Shown: positions 33,473-43,409, counted from the stretch's first letter. The stretch: DNA of 64,000 bases from [Pseudomonas] carboxydohydrogena (GCF_029030725.1 NZ_CP113162.1:124001-188000), one strand, 5' to 3'. Translations and numbers: made by a program. The notes: generated by a model not told the origin, from the letters alone.

Positions 33473-35914
33473 TTAGAATTTGATCCGAATGCCGGAGAAC
33501 ACAAGATTGATGTCCTTGATCGGTGCCGGCGATGCAATCGATCCGCCCGGCGCGCTGCTGCTGTCGCGCAGGCCCTCGATATTGAAGGAATAGTGGCGAT
33601 AGCCGAGATAGACCTGCGTGTTGTAGGCGTCGATATCCTGCATCACGCCCGCGCCGACCATATTCAACTGGCTCGCGGTGACGACCTTGGGCCCGCCCTC
33701 GCGCAGGCCGGTGAGGCCGTTCTTGGCGAGCGCCGTCTCCGCATAGAACTTGGTGTCGCCGAGCGCATTGAACTGCCGCCGCAGACCCGTCTTGAGATAG
33801 CCGTAGCGCATGTCGGGGCGATGGGTGCCGGGAATGACGTTGCCGAGCACATCGACCATGTTCTCGCCGAACACCGCCTGATTCGATGAGTCAAACCCGC
33901 GGAACTGGCGATTGACGAAAGCCGTGGTCACGAACAGGCCGGTCGGGTTGTGAAGAAGGCTGGCGCTGCCTTTCCACTCGCGGCGATCCTTCCTGAAGCC
34001 GAGATCTTCGCGCGTTCCCTCGGTATCGCGCACATAGCCGACGCCGGCGCGGAAGCGCCAGTTCGGCAGATCGGCCCGATAGCTCAGCGCCGCGTCCCAG
34101 AATTTCTCGCGCGCGGCGACATCGAACTGGAAGCCGTTGATGACCGGCGTCTCGTAATGCGCCACGTTGCGGCGAAGCGTGTCGATGGTCGCACCGCCGA
34201 CGAAATCGCCGATCGAGGTGCGGGTGATGAGGCTGCCCGAGCCGGTATCGAGCGCATCGGCCGCGCGCAGCATCAGGTCGCCGCCGATCATGGCGATATT
34301 CGCCGAAGCGGCGGCATTGGTGCCGCTGAAATCATTTAGGACAATTCCGTCCGTCGCGGTCGAGGTATGACCGACCGTGAGCGTGCCGTAGCGATTGCTG
34401 CGGATGAACCAGTCGAGGTAGCGCAGATCGGGTGCCCAACCGGTTTCGCCGCCGGGCAGATCTTGGCTGACGGCAATGGAGCGGGCCTGAAGAAAGCCCA
34501 TCTCGGCGTGACCGCCGGTGGTCCAGCCGCGCGCGATCTCGGCGGCGACACGGGCACCGAAGATGGACGGAGCCGAATAATTGTCGACGGCACGGGTCCT
34601 GCTCTGAACGCCGTCGTCCCACGACAGCGCCATGCGGTTGATTTCACCGTAGACCATGAAGGGCAGCGGCGTCGCGCCCTGGCTCTCCAGCATCTTCGCT
34701 TCCAGATAGCGCCTGCTCATCGGCGGCGGCGAGAATTTCGCCAGCGTATCGAGATCGACGCTCACGCCCGCCTGCACACCGTAATAGAAAATACGATCCT
34801 TGGCGCGCACATTGCGGTCACTGACATCCGTCACGGTCGCATATTGCGGGAACGCGGTGCTGACATTGTTCAGCCAGAGGAAGGTGCCGCCCGCAGTGAG
34901 CTTCACGCCCTGCATCAGCGGGACTTCGATGCGCGGATTGAGTTCGTAGCCTTGCGCGAACGTGGTGTCATTGGTGAAATTCTGCAAGGCGCGCGACTGT
35001 GTCTGGTTGCGCGAAATGTAGGAGCGTTCGCGCTCGACCATGTTGGCGAAAAGCCCGACCTTGGCGCTGCCGCCGATCCTGATGCCGCCGCCGATATCGA
35101 ACATGCCCTCAAACCCGATCTGCGGGCCGAGCAGGAAGTTGCGGCTCTGCACGGAGACGGCGTCGATGGCGGTCGTGGAATTGAATTTCGTGGCGACCGA
35201 GCTGAGTTCGTCGCCGAAATAGATCGACCGCACGCCAAGCATCAGGCCGGGAATGCCGAACACGGATTTCGCGTTCGCCTCGGCGCCGAACAACTGGCTG
35301 CTGTGGTTGAGATAGAGACTGTTGATCGTCTGCGAGTTGGTATAGTTGAACGGCGCACCGCCGGGATTGAGGCTGGAATCGGCGTAAGTCGTGTTGGTGC
35401 GGATCGCTGAGGTGCCGCTGCCGGTGCTGAGTCCGCTCAACGTCACCTCGTTCCGGAACGGCGCGGTGTAGAACCCGGAGAACTCGACCGGCGCATCGAA
35501 AAGCTCGGCGTCGATCGTCGCTCTAAATCCGGGCGTCGTCTTGCTTCCGCTGTCGACGATGGACGAGGACACCGGCACGAAGCGCGAAGGGCCGTTCGCC
35601 ACCGTCAGCGCGGTCCCTCCCGGCCCCTTGCGCTGAAGCATCAGATATTCGATCCGCAGCCTGGTGGACGGATTCTCGGTCCAGAACGATTTGGGGGTTT
35701 TATAGGCGACATCGACTCCGGGGCGAGCCGCGGCGTCGAATGTCAGCGTCGGAAGCGTGAACCAGGACGGCGGCAGAAACGCACCATCTTCCGCGTTCGC
35801 GGCACTCACCGAATTCAGCAGACCGAGCACGGCCACCAGACTGCCGGCGGCGACGCCACACAGATAATTTGCGCGAAATCCGGCGAACTTTGCCCTGGTA
35901 CGCATGCCCCTCAT
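33473..35914 (-). CDS. Large outer-membrane beta-barrel-like protein
   Basis: Predicted 813 aa. The N-terminus has a basic stretch and a hydrophobic segment (LCGVAAGSLVAVLGLL) ending in ANA, a signal peptide. The rest is rich in alternating short hydrophobic strands with aromatic ends, Asn/Thr-rich turns, no cysteine-rich parts, and ends in SGIRIKF with a terminal Phe, the BamA recognition feature of outer-membrane proteins. It lacks a TonB plug signature. The second half (about 420-813) reads as a second barrel-like block, so it may be two barrels or one large one. Family unknown. Confidence 0.65.
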   Translation of the reverse strand: MRGMRTRAKFAGFRANYLCGVAAGSLVAVLGLLNSVSAANAEDGAFLPPSWFTLPTLTFDAAARPGVDVAYKTPKSFWTENPSTRLRIEYLMLQRKGPGGTALTVANGPSRFVPVSSSIVDSGSKTTPGFRATIDAELFDAPVEFSGFYTAPFRNEVTLSGLSTGSGTSAIRTNTTYADSSLNPGGAPFNYTNSQTINSLYLNHSSQLFGAEANAKSVFGIPGLMLGVRSIYFGDELSSVATKFNSTTAIDAVSVQSRNFLLGPQIGFEGMFDIGGGIRIGGSAKVGLFANMVERERSYISRNQTQSRALQNFTNDTTFAQGYELNPRIEVPLMQGVKLTAGGTFLWLNNVSTAFPQYATVTDVSDRNVRAKDRIFYYGVQAGVSVDLDTLAKFSPPPMSRRYLEAKMLESQGATPLPFMVYGEINRMALSWDDGVQSRTRAVDNYSAPSIFGARVAAEIARGWTTGGHAEMGFLQARSIAVSQDLPGGETGWAPDLRYLDWFIRSNRYGTLTVGHTSTATDGIVLNDFSGTNAAASANIAMIGGDLMLRAADALDTGSGSLITRTSIGDFVGGATIDTLRRNVAHYETPVINGFQFDVAAREKFWDAALSYRADLPNWRFRAGVGYVRDTEGTREDLGFRKDRREWKGSASLLHNPTGLFVTTAFVNRQFRGFDSSNQAVFGENMVDVLGNVIPGTHRPDMRYGYLKTGLRRQFNALGDTKFYAETALAKNGLTGLREGGPKVVTASQLNMVGAGVMQDIDAYNTQVYLGYRHYSFNIEGLRDSSSAPGGSIASPAPIKDINLVFSGIRIKF

Positions 35915-36149
35915 CCCCGCCCTGGATGCCTGTTAAAACGGCACCCGCTTCCCCCGAAGCGTTCTTTTGTTGGGGTCATCTTCCGTGACGGGTTTTCAAA
36001 AGAAAATTTGAAATAAGACAAGACTTGCTGCGAAAAGCGGAATAGTTGCAATAATATATAATAATATCAATGATTTGATTGGAGCGATAAATATTGCCGA
36101 ACTGTAAATGGCGGCCTCGGGCTGTCACAAATCGGCATCCACCCGGGCC

Positions 36150-37085
36150 TCAATCGAGCGCCTCGATGGAATTGGCGTAGTCCGGACCGCGCGCGCGCAA
36201 TTGCGCGACGATCCGCTTCAGGCAATCGAGAAAATGCAGCGCATGCGGCGAGAGCGTCGCGCCGCGCTGATAGATGCAGCCGAACGAAATCCAGCGCGCG
36301 GGCTCGATCGGCCGCAGCGTGAGGCCTTTCAGATCGATCGCCTGCGCGCAGACACGATCCAGCACCGCGATGCCCGCGCCGTCGCGCACCATCTGGCACG
36401 CCATCAGCGACGAGCGTGTCTCCACCGTGTAGCTCGGCACCGCGCCGCCGGAGCGGAAGAAATCATCGACCTGCTGGCGCCAGATCTGGTTCGGCCACAG
36501 CCCGAGCATTGGGTAGGGCGCGAGATCGGAAGCGGTGAGCTGTTCTTTTTCAGCGAGCGGATGGTCTTCCGGCAGCAGCGCTTCGGCGCGCACGCGCATC
36601 AGGGGCTTGTTGTCGATTTCGATCAGCGAATGCGACACGGGGAGCGAGACGATGCCGAGATCATAGCGCCGCGTGCCAATGCGGTTTTCCAGATCGAAGC
36701 GCGACTGGATATCGACGATGCAGCGGACGCCGGGCGTTTCCTTCTGCATCAAGGCGAGCGCGGGCGAGACGAGTCCTTGACCGATGCGCGGCGCGGTGAC
36801 GAGACGGAAATTGCCGCCGGTCTTGGCCTTGATGTCTTCAATGATGCGCGGAATTTCATCGAACCCCGCGAGCAGATGTTCGGCCTGCCGGTAGAAAGCC
36901 TCGCCTTCCGGCGTCAATGTCAAGCGACGCCGCGTGCGATAAAACAGTTGCAGCTTGGCTTCATGCTCCAGAAGCGAGACCAGACGGCTGACCGCGGGCT
37001 GGCTGAGATGCATGGATTGCGCGGCGGCCGCGAGCGAACCGTTCACGACAATCAGCCGGAAAGCCTTCAACGACTTGATATTCAT
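36150..37085 (-). CDS. LysR-family transcriptional regulator
   Basis: Predicted 311 aa. The N-terminal winged helix (MNIKSLKAFRLIVVNGSLAAAAQ, MHLSQPAVSRLVSLLEHE) and the ligand-binding domain (FRLVTAPRIGQGLVSPAL, IVSLPVSHSLIEIDNKPL) are typical. It is divergent from a peptide/nickel-type ABC transporter operon and probably controls it. A palindrome of the LysR type lies in the shared gap. The ligand is unknown. The 235-base AT-rich gap between this gene and the barrel gene holds nothing I can name. Confidence 0.92.
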   Translation of the reverse strand: MNIKSLKAFRLIVVNGSLAAAAQSMHLSQPAVSRLVSLLEHEAKLQLFYRTRRRLTLTPEGEAFYRQAEHLLAGFDEIPRIIEDIKAKTGGNFRLVTAPRIGQGLVSPALALMQKETPGVRCIVDIQSRFDLENRIGTRRYDLGIVSLPVSHSLIEIDNKPLMRVRAEALLPEDHPLAEKEQLTASDLAPYPMLGLWPNQIWRQQVDDFFRSGGAVPSYTVETRSSLMACQMVRDGAGIAVLDRVCAQAIDLKGLTLRPIEPARWISFGCIYQRGATLSPHALHFLDCLKRIVAQLRARGPDYANSIEALD

Positions 37086-37099
37086 GCCGCCTCAACACC

Positions 37100-37123
37100 A
37101 TCAAGATATTGATATTACTTGAT
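37100..37123. promoter_or_regulatory. LysR-type operator
   Basis: ATCAAG (37100-37105) and CTTGAT (37118-37123) are perfectly inverted with a 12-base AT-rich spacer, 15 bases before the LysR gene's start and 107 bases before the transporter operon. Position and form fit the recognition site at which LysR proteins repress themselves and activate the divergent operon. Confidence 0.55.
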
Positions 37124-37230
37124 AAGCATTCGAATCATCATAAACACGAAACCGTTCATTCGTTATTTCACATTTTGTTTCTTATCCGGCCCGCTAACAT
37201 GGAGGAAGCCCGACAACAAGAGCGGACACC

Positions 37231-38814
37231 ATGCGGAGAGGCAAAACCAGGGAGCGCTTGCGCGCGGCGATTGTCGCTGCGTGCCTGACGATCATCGGCG
37301 TGCAGGCCGCTTATGCCGGCCGCGCGGACGATACGCTCGTCGTCGCCATCGAAGGCGAGATCCCGACTCTCGATCATCTCTACACCACCGCGCGCGACAC
37401 CATCGTCGTCTCCGAACTGACGGATGACGGGCTGTTCTATGTCGACCCCGACACGCTGGCCTATGTGCCGCTCGTCGCGGAATCGTACGTGCAGGTCGAC
37501 GACACCACCATCGACGTCACGATCCGGCCCGGCGTGCGCTTTCACGACGGCTCGCCGCTGACCGCCGACGACGTCGTCTACACCTACAACTGGGTGATCG
37601 ATCCCGCGACCAACACCAATCGCGGCCGCCTGATCGCGAACTGGCTCGGCAGCGTGGAGCGTACCGGTCCGATGACCGTGCGCTTTCATTTAAAGCACCC
37701 CTATCCGCTGGCGATCCGCGACATGGCCTTCAGCGTCCAGTTGCGCAAAGTCGGCGCTTATCAAGGCGCAGACGGCAAACCCGACCCCAACGCGGAATCC
37801 CTGAAGCTCAACGGTGTCGGCCCCTACAGAGTGGCCGATTTCCAGCCCGGCAAGAGCGTCACGCTCGAGCGGTTCGACGGCTATTACGCCGGAAGTCCCA
37901 AGGGCCGCCCGGCGATCAAAACCGTGGTCTTCCGCACCATTCCGGATCTCTCCACGCAGCAGGCCGAGCTTGTCAGCGGCGCGGTGGACTGGATGTACAA
38001 CGTGCCCGCCGATGTCGCGGCCAATATCGGCGCGACCGGCTACGCGGTTCATCTCACCGGGCCGACGCTGCGGGTGAATTTCATTCCGCTCGATGCCGCG
38101 GGCCTCACCGGCGCCGACAATCCGCTGACCAAACTCGACGTGCGCCGCGCCATGATCCACGCCATCAACCGGCAGGACATCGTCAAATATCTGGTGCAGG
38201 GCGACGCCGAGGTGATCGATTCCGCCTGCCACCCGCTGCAATTCGGCTGCGAGCAGGATGTGCGCAAATATCCCTACGATCCCGCCGAAGCCCGCCGCCT
38301 GCTCACCAAGGCCGGTTATCCCGACGGATTCGAGTTCGAGTTGTGGGCCTATCGCGAGCGTCAGGTGGCGGAAGCGATCGCCGCCGATCTCGCCAAGGTC
38401 GGCATCCGCGCGAAGCTGCGGTTCGTGACGCTGACGACGCTCAATCAGGCGCGCAAGAAACACCGCGTGCCGGCGTTCTTCGCAAGCTGGGAATCCGGCA
38501 GCACCGCCGACACCGCGACCATCGCCGAGACGCACTGGTCGCTGAAGTCGGACCGCAATTTCTCGAACGATGCCGCCGTGGCGCGCAACATGGAAGCCGC
38601 CGCCAGAACCATCGATCCGAATGAACGCAAGCGGCTCTACAGCGAGGCGCTGCGCCGGATCGCCGATCAGGCCTACTGGATTCCGCTCTACACCTATTCG
38701 CAGAATTATCTCGTCTCGAAGGACCTCGCTTATCCGGTGCCGAAGGACGGACTGCCACGGCTGTTCCGCGCGCACTGGCGCCCAGCCAAAACTTCACCAG
38801 CCAAAGCCTCGTAA
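37231..38814 (+). CDS. ABC transporter substrate-binding protein (SBP_bac_5)
   Basis: Predicted 527 aa with a signal peptide (IVAACLTIIGVQAAYA). The family-5 pattern is visible: LVVAIEGEIPTLDHLYT, a PLVAESYVQVDDTTIDVTI block with FHDGSPLTADDVVYTY, GVGPYRVADFQPGKSVTLERFDGYY, and near the end IADQAYWIPLYTY. These periplasmic proteins capture peptides, opines, nickel complexes or similar solutes. The signature FHDGSPLTADDVV is well preserved. It starts the four-gene transporter operon, 107 bases after the LysR-type operator. Confidence 0.93.
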   Translation: MRRGKTRERLRAAIVAACLTIIGVQAAYAGRADDTLVVAIEGEIPTLDHLYTTARDTIVVSELTDDGLFYVDPDTLAYVPLVAESYVQVDDTTIDVTIRPGVRFHDGSPLTADDVVYTYNWVIDPATNTNRGRLIANWLGSVERTGPMTVRFHLKHPYPLAIRDMAFSVQLRKVGAYQGADGKPDPNAESLKLNGVGPYRVADFQPGKSVTLERFDGYYAGSPKGRPAIKTVVFRTIPDLSTQQAELVSGAVDWMYNVPADVAANIGATGYAVHLTGPTLRVNFIPLDAAGLTGADNPLTKLDVRRAMIHAINRQDIVKYLVQGDAEVIDSACHPLQFGCEQDVRKYPYDPAEARRLLTKAGYPDGFEFELWAYRERQVAEAIAADLAKVGIRAKLRFVTLTTLNQARKKHRVPAFFASWESGSTADTATIAETHWSLKSDRNFSNDAAVARNMEAAARTIDPNERKRLYSEALRRIADQAYWIPLYTYSQNYLVSKDLAYPVPKDGLPRLFRAHWRPAKTSPAKAS

Positions 38815-38825
38815 GGGACCATTCG

Positions 38826-39743
38826 ATGCTTCGCTACGCATCCAAGCGCGTCGTCCTCGCCATCCTCGTGGCGCTCGCGGTCTCGTTCGCGGCGTTCCTG
38901 CTGTTGAGCGTCGCGACCGATCCCGCCTCCGCCATCGCGGGCGAAGGCGCGGAGCCCGAGGTGATCGAGCACATCCGCGAGCAGTTGGGGCTCAATCGCC
39001 CGCTGCTCGTGCAATATGGAAGCTGGCTGCTGCATGTCTTCCACGGCGATTTCGGCACCAGCTATTACTGGCACCAGCCGGTCGGCACGCTGATCCTGCA
39101 TCATCTGCCGGTGACGCTGACGCTGGCGCTGTCCGCGATCTTCGTCACGCTGATCGTCGCGATCCCGCTCGGCACCATCGCGGCCCTTTATCCGAATTCG
39201 CTGATCGACCGCCTCTCGCTCGGCATCGCGGTGTCGGCGCAGGCGATGCCATCATTCTGGCTGGCGCTGGTGCTCATCATCCTGTTCGGCGTGATGCTTC
39301 CGATTTTTCCGATCTCCGGCGACGCCCATGCCTGGAATTACGTGCTGCCCGCCATCGTGCTCGGCGCGCATTCCGTGCCCGCGGTGATGCGGCTGACGCG
39401 CGTCGGCGTGATGGACGTGATGGCGTCCGACTACATCCGCACCGCGCGCGCGAAAGGCTTCTACGGCTATCGGCTGTTGTCGCGGCAGGTGATGCGCAAC
39501 GCGCTGCTGCCGGTCGTCAGCGTGCTCTCCGTGCAGCTCGGCTACAAGCTCGGCGGCTCGGTCGTCACCGAAACTGTGTTCGCGATGAACGGGCTCGGCC
39601 GCTTCGCGCTGCAATCCATCGTCGGCGGCGACATCCCGACCGTGCAGATGCTGGTCGTGCTGTTCGCGATGACATTCATCGGACTGACGCTGCTCGCGGA
39701 TCTCCTCAATGCGTGGCTCGATCCGCGCATCCGGCTGGCGTGA
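38826..39743 (+). CDS. ABC transporter permease, DppB/OppB type
   Basis: Predicted 305 aa with six membrane helices. The first loop contains EHIREQLGLNRPLLVQYGSWL, characteristic of DppB-type permeases; the EAA loop is DYIRTARAKGFYGYRLLSRQVMRNALLP. It pairs with the next permease to form the channel for the solute bound by the upstream SBP. It starts 11 bases after the SBP stop. Confidence 0.95.
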   Translation: MLRYASKRVVLAILVALAVSFAAFLLLSVATDPASAIAGEGAEPEVIEHIREQLGLNRPLLVQYGSWLLHVFHGDFGTSYYWHQPVGTLILHHLPVTLTLALSAIFVTLIVAIPLGTIAALYPNSLIDRLSLGIAVSAQAMPSFWLALVLIILFGVMLPIFPISGDAHAWNYVLPAIVLGAHSVPAVMRLTRVGVMDVMASDYIRTARAKGFYGYRLLSRQVMRNALLPVVSVLSVQLGYKLGGSVVTETVFAMNGLGRFALQSIVGGDIPTVQMLVVLFAMTFIGLTLLADLLNAWLDPRIRLA

Positions 39744-39750
39744 GGCCGCG

Positions 39751-40677
39751 ATGACCGAGATGGACCTTCAGTTCAAGGCGGCAGTCGGCGCGGAGCCGGG
39801 CAGCGAGTTGCTCGATGCCGCGCCCGCGAGAAAAGCGCTGTGGCGGAATATCCCGCGCCATCCCGGCCTCGTGATCGGGCTTGCGGTGCTCGCGAGCCTG
39901 ATGATCGTCGCCGTGTTCGCGCCGTGGATTTCGCCCTACAACCCTTACGACCAGCATCTGGCGCAGCGGCTGATGCCGCCGGTCTGGGTTCATGGCGGCA
40001 GCGCCGCGCACCTACTCGGCACCGACCATCTCGGCCGCGATTATCTGAGCCGCCTGCTGTTCGGCGCGCGCGTCTCGCTGCTGATCGGCTTCGGCGCGGC
40101 CAGCATCGGCTGCGTGATCGGCGTGACGCTCGGCATGTGCGCGGGCTTCTTCGGCGGCGTGATCGACCGCATCGTCTCCTTCATCCTGACCTGCCAGCTT
40201 GCGCTGCCCGGCCTGTTGCTGGCGATGGCGCTGGTGTTCCTGATCGGCCCGTCGGTCGGCGTGGTGATCTGCGTGATCGGCTTCCTGCACTGGAGCTACT
40301 ATCTGGTGGTGACGCGCGCCGCGACGCAGAAGATCCGCGACCTCGAATACATCACCGCCGCCCGCGCGATCGGCTCCAGCCGGTTGCAGATCATGGTCAC
40401 GGAAATCCTGCCGAATCTGTTCAGCGAAATCATCGTGATCTTCTCGCTGGAAGTCGGCGTCGCGGTGCTGGCGGAAGCGGCGTTGTCGTTCCTCGGCGTC
40501 GGCATCCAGCCGCCAACCTCCTCGTGGGGCCTGATGATCGCGGAGGGCAAGATTTCGGTGTTCCTGCGGCCCTGGCTTGTGATCCTGCCCGGCATGTTCA
40601 TTTTCCTGCTGGTGCTCGCGGCCAATCTCGTCGGCGACGGGCTGCGTGACCTGTTGAGCGCCGAGAGCCGGAGATAG
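39751..40677 (+). CDS. ABC transporter permease, DppC/OppC type
   Basis: Predicted 308 aa. The pattern HLLGTDHLGRDYLSRLLFGARVSL and the EAA loop EYITAARAIGSSRLQIMVTEILPN identify a DppC-type permease with an N-terminal soluble segment and six membrane helices. The ATG at 39751 is 8 bases after the DppB stop; a longer frame from 39709 would overlap that gene by 35 bases. Its stop is directly followed by the ATPase gene's ATG. Confidence 0.95.
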   Translation: MTEMDLQFKAAVGAEPGSELLDAAPARKALWRNIPRHPGLVIGLAVLASLMIVAVFAPWISPYNPYDQHLAQRLMPPVWVHGGSAAHLLGTDHLGRDYLSRLLFGARVSLLIGFGAASIGCVIGVTLGMCAGFFGGVIDRIVSFILTCQLALPGLLLAMALVFLIGPSVGVVICVIGFLHWSYYLVVTRAATQKIRDLEYITAARAIGSSRLQIMVTEILPNLFSEIIVIFSLEVGVAVLAEAALSFLGVGIQPPTSSWGLMIAEGKISVFLRPWLVILPGMFIFLLVLAANLVGDGLRDLLSAESRR

Positions 40678-42558
40678 ATGATGACCCCGGATCGTCCGCT
40701 TCTCGAAGTCCGTAATCTCTGCGTCACGCTGCCGGTCGGCGAGCGCAAGCTCTACGCCGTGCGCGATATCAGCTTCACGCTGGAGCGCGGCGAGGCGCTT
40801 GGCGTCGTCGGCGAATCCGGCTCGGGCAAGTCGATGACCTCGCTGGCGCTGATGAATCTGTTGCCGCGCAATGCGATCCGCGAGGCAGACGTGCTGCGGC
40901 TCGGCGAGCAAGACCTTCTCGCCATGGACAGGCAGGAGTTCTCCCGCTCGCTCGCCGGCAAGCGCATGGCGATGATTTTTCAGGAGCCGATGACATCGCT
41001 GAACCCGGTCTACACCATCGGCCAGCAGATCATGGAAATGACGGCGCCTAGCCTTGCGAAAACCGCGAAGGACATTCGCGACCGAGCCGTCTATCTGCTG
41101 GAGCGGATCGGCATTCCCGATGCGGCGGGCCGCCTCAAGCAGTACCCGCATGAATTGTCCGGCGGCCTGCGCCAGCGCGTGATGATCGCGATGATGCTGA
41201 TGAACGAGCCGGATCTGTTGATCGCGGACGAGCCGACCACCGCGCTCGACGTCACCGTGCAGGCGAGCATCCTCAAGCTTCTGATGGAGCTGCGCAAGGA
41301 ACTCGGCATGGCGCTCATTCTGGTGAGCCACGATCTCGGCGTCGTGTCGCAGAGCATGGACAAGATCGCGGTGATGTATGCGGGCGAACTCGTGGAGACC
41401 GGGCCGGTCGCGGACGTGCTCGGCGCGCCGCAACATCCTTACACGCAAGGACTGCTCGCCTCGATCCCGGCCGCCCGTGATGGCGGCGCGCGGCTGCCGA
41501 GCATTCCCGGCACCGTGCCCGCATTGTTCGCCGAGCCGAAGGGCTGCGTGTTCGCGCAACGCTGCATCCATGTGCAGGCCGAGTGCCGCACCTCGCGTCC
41601 GCCGGAACAATCTCTGGGCGAGACTCATCTTTATCGCTGCGTGATGACGCCGGACTCGCACCGCCTCTCTCTCGCAACTCCACCATCCGCGCACGCCATC
41701 GCATCGAAAGCGGCATCCGGCGCGCTGCTCTCCGCGCGCCATGTCGGCTGCACCTTCACGATCCGGACAGGACTTCTTGCCAAGAGCCGTACGCTCACCG
41801 CCGTCGATGACGTTTCGCTCGACATCGCCGAGGGCGAGATCGTGGCGCTGGTCGGTGAATCGGGCAGCGGCAAGAGCACGCTGGCGCGGATTCTGCTCGG
41901 CCTGCAAGCGCCCGACAAAGGTGAAGTGCTGATCGCGGGCACTCCGGTGCAGTCGGTGCCGCCGTTCGAGCGCGCGAAACTCGTTCAGCCGGTGTTTCAG
42001 GACCCGTATTCGTCGCTCAATCCACGCAAGACCATCGGCCAGAGCATCGGCCGCCCGCTCGAACTGCACGGGCAGGATTCGCCCGCCGAACGTGAGAAAA
42101 TCGTTGAGCGGACGATGGAGCTGGTCGGCCTGCCGAAACGCCTGTTCAACAATTATCCGTCGCAACTCTCCGGCGGCCAGCGCCAGCGCGTCGCCATCGC
42201 GCGCGCGATCATCCTCAAGCCCAAACTCCTGATCTGCGACGAGCCGACCTCGGCGCTCGACGTTTCCGTGCAGGCGCAGATTCTCAATCTGCTGCTCGAC
42301 CTGCGCGACGAGCTGGGGCTGTCGTATCTGCTCATCACTCACGATCTCGCGGTCGTGGACTGCGTGGCGACGCGGATCGCGGTGATGCATCGCGGCCGCA
42401 TCGTCGAAACGGGCAGCAAGAACGATGTTCTTTCGACGCCGCGCGATCCCTATACGCGGACGCTGCTCGGCTCCGTTCTGAAAATCGATATGCCTGCCCT
42501 GAAGGCGCGCGCCGGTCATGCGCCGGGCTTGCAGGATCACAATGGTTTGTTGCGTTAA
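40678..42558 (+). CDS. ABC transporter ATPase with two fused nucleotide-binding domains (DppD-DppF)
   Basis: Predicted 626 aa holding two complete ATPases in tandem. First: Walker A GESGSGKS near residue 41, signature LSGGLRQR, Walker B LLIADEPT; it ends in an oligopeptide-type C-terminal domain with cysteines (CVFAQRCIHVQAEC). Second: GESGSGKST near 397, LSGGQRQR, LLICDEPT. In most bacteria these are two genes. The fusion fixes a 1:1 ratio. Together with the two permeases it makes a full importer of the peptide/nickel/opine group. Confidence 0.95.
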   Translation: MMTPDRPLLEVRNLCVTLPVGERKLYAVRDISFTLERGEALGVVGESGSGKSMTSLALMNLLPRNAIREADVLRLGEQDLLAMDRQEFSRSLAGKRMAMIFQEPMTSLNPVYTIGQQIMEMTAPSLAKTAKDIRDRAVYLLERIGIPDAAGRLKQYPHELSGGLRQRVMIAMMLMNEPDLLIADEPTTALDVTVQASILKLLMELRKELGMALILVSHDLGVVSQSMDKIAVMYAGELVETGPVADVLGAPQHPYTQGLLASIPAARDGGARLPSIPGTVPALFAEPKGCVFAQRCIHVQAECRTSRPPEQSLGETHLYRCVMTPDSHRLSLATPPSAHAIASKAASGALLSARHVGCTFTIRTGLLAKSRTLTAVDDVSLDIAEGEIVALVGESGSGKSTLARILLGLQAPDKGEVLIAGTPVQSVPPFERAKLVQPVFQDPYSSLNPRKTIGQSIGRPLELHGQDSPAEREKIVERTMELVGLPKRLFNNYPSQLSGGQRQRVAIARAIILKPKLLICDEPTSALDVSVQAQILNLLLDLRDELGLSYLLITHDLAVVDCVATRIAVMHRGRIVETGSKNDVLSTPRDPYTRTLLGSVLKIDMPALKARAGHAPGLQDHNGLLR

Positions 42559-42572
42559 TTTTGAGGGATGAC

Positions 42573-43409
42573 ATGAATCAGGTCACGATGGGCGTTGTCG
42601 AGCAGCCGCTTCCGGAGCGGAAGACGGTTCAGACGCCGGGCGGCGCCGTCAGCTATCGCGAGGCCGGGCGCGGGCCGGCGCTGTTTCTGCTGCACGGGAT
42701 GAACGGCAATTCCCGAAGCTGGGCGCCGCAGCTTCGAGGGTTTTCGGATTCCTATCGGGTCATCGCGTGGGATGCGCCGGGCTACGGCCTGTCCGATCCG
42801 GTCGCGCCCGATGCCGACGCCTATGCGGCGCAGGCCGCGCATCTGCTCGATCACCTCAAGGTCGAACGGGCGCATGTCGTCGGCCATTCGATGGGCGGGG
42901 TGATCGCCGAGCGGTTCTGCGCCCGTCATCTCGATCGCGCGACATCGCTCGTGCTGTCCGGCACGCATTGGGGCAACGCAGCACCCGAAGGCGCGCCGCT
43001 CGCCGCCAAATATGCGCGGCGGCTGCAAGAGCTTGAGGACATGCCAGCGGAGGAATACGGCAAGGTCCGCGCCGGAAAGATGCTGCCGTCCTCGCCACAG
43101 CCTGACGTGTTCGATCAGGTCGCCTGTGTCGCCTCGGAGATGCGCCGCGAGGGGCTGCTCAACGGCGGACAGATGGTCGAGAGGACCGACAACCGCCCGT
43201 TCCTTCCCGCGCTCAAGCTGCCGGTGCTGATCATCACCGGCGACCGCGACCCCGTGGTGAAGCCGCAACGCTCCGAAGCGATGATGGATTATCTGCCGTC
43301 CGCGCGCGCCGTCAGCCTGCCGGGCGTCGGCCATGCCGCCTATCTGGAAGCGCCGGATGTCTTCAATCAGGCGGTGCGGGAGTTCTTCACATCAATTGAA
43401 CGGACCTAG
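42573..43409 (+). CDS. Alpha/beta hydrolase, last gene of the ABC operon
   Basis: Predicted 278 aa, starting at the ATG preceded by GAGGG; a TTG at 42561 is the alternative. LFLLHGMNGNSRSW has the oxyanion segment, VVGHSMGGVIAERF holds the nucleophile Ser near residue 105, ITGDRDPVV gives the Asp and GVGHAAYLE the His. It resembles carboxylesterase or amidase members of the fold. Placed 14 bases after the transporter ATPase, it may process the imported solute. Its stop codon overlaps that of the convergent amine oxidase. Confidence 0.88.
   Translation: MNQVTMGVVEQPLPERKTVQTPGGAVSYREAGRGPALFLLHGMNGNSRSWAPQLRGFSDSYRVIAWDAPGYGLSDPVAPDADAYAAQAAHLLDHLKVERAHVVGHSMGGVIAERFCARHLDRATSLVLSGTHWGNAAPEGAPLAAKYARRLQELEDMPAEEYGKVRAGKMLPSSPQPDVFDQVACVASEMRREGLLNGGQMVERTDNRPFLPALKLPVLIITGDRDPVVKPQRSEAMMDYLPSARAVSLPGVGHAAYLEAPDVFNQAVREFFTSIERT

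Noticed and set aside
40012-42540. 842-aa minus-strand frame
   Set aside because: It is a shadow of the permease and fused-ATPase genes, whose motifs are complete on the plus strand.
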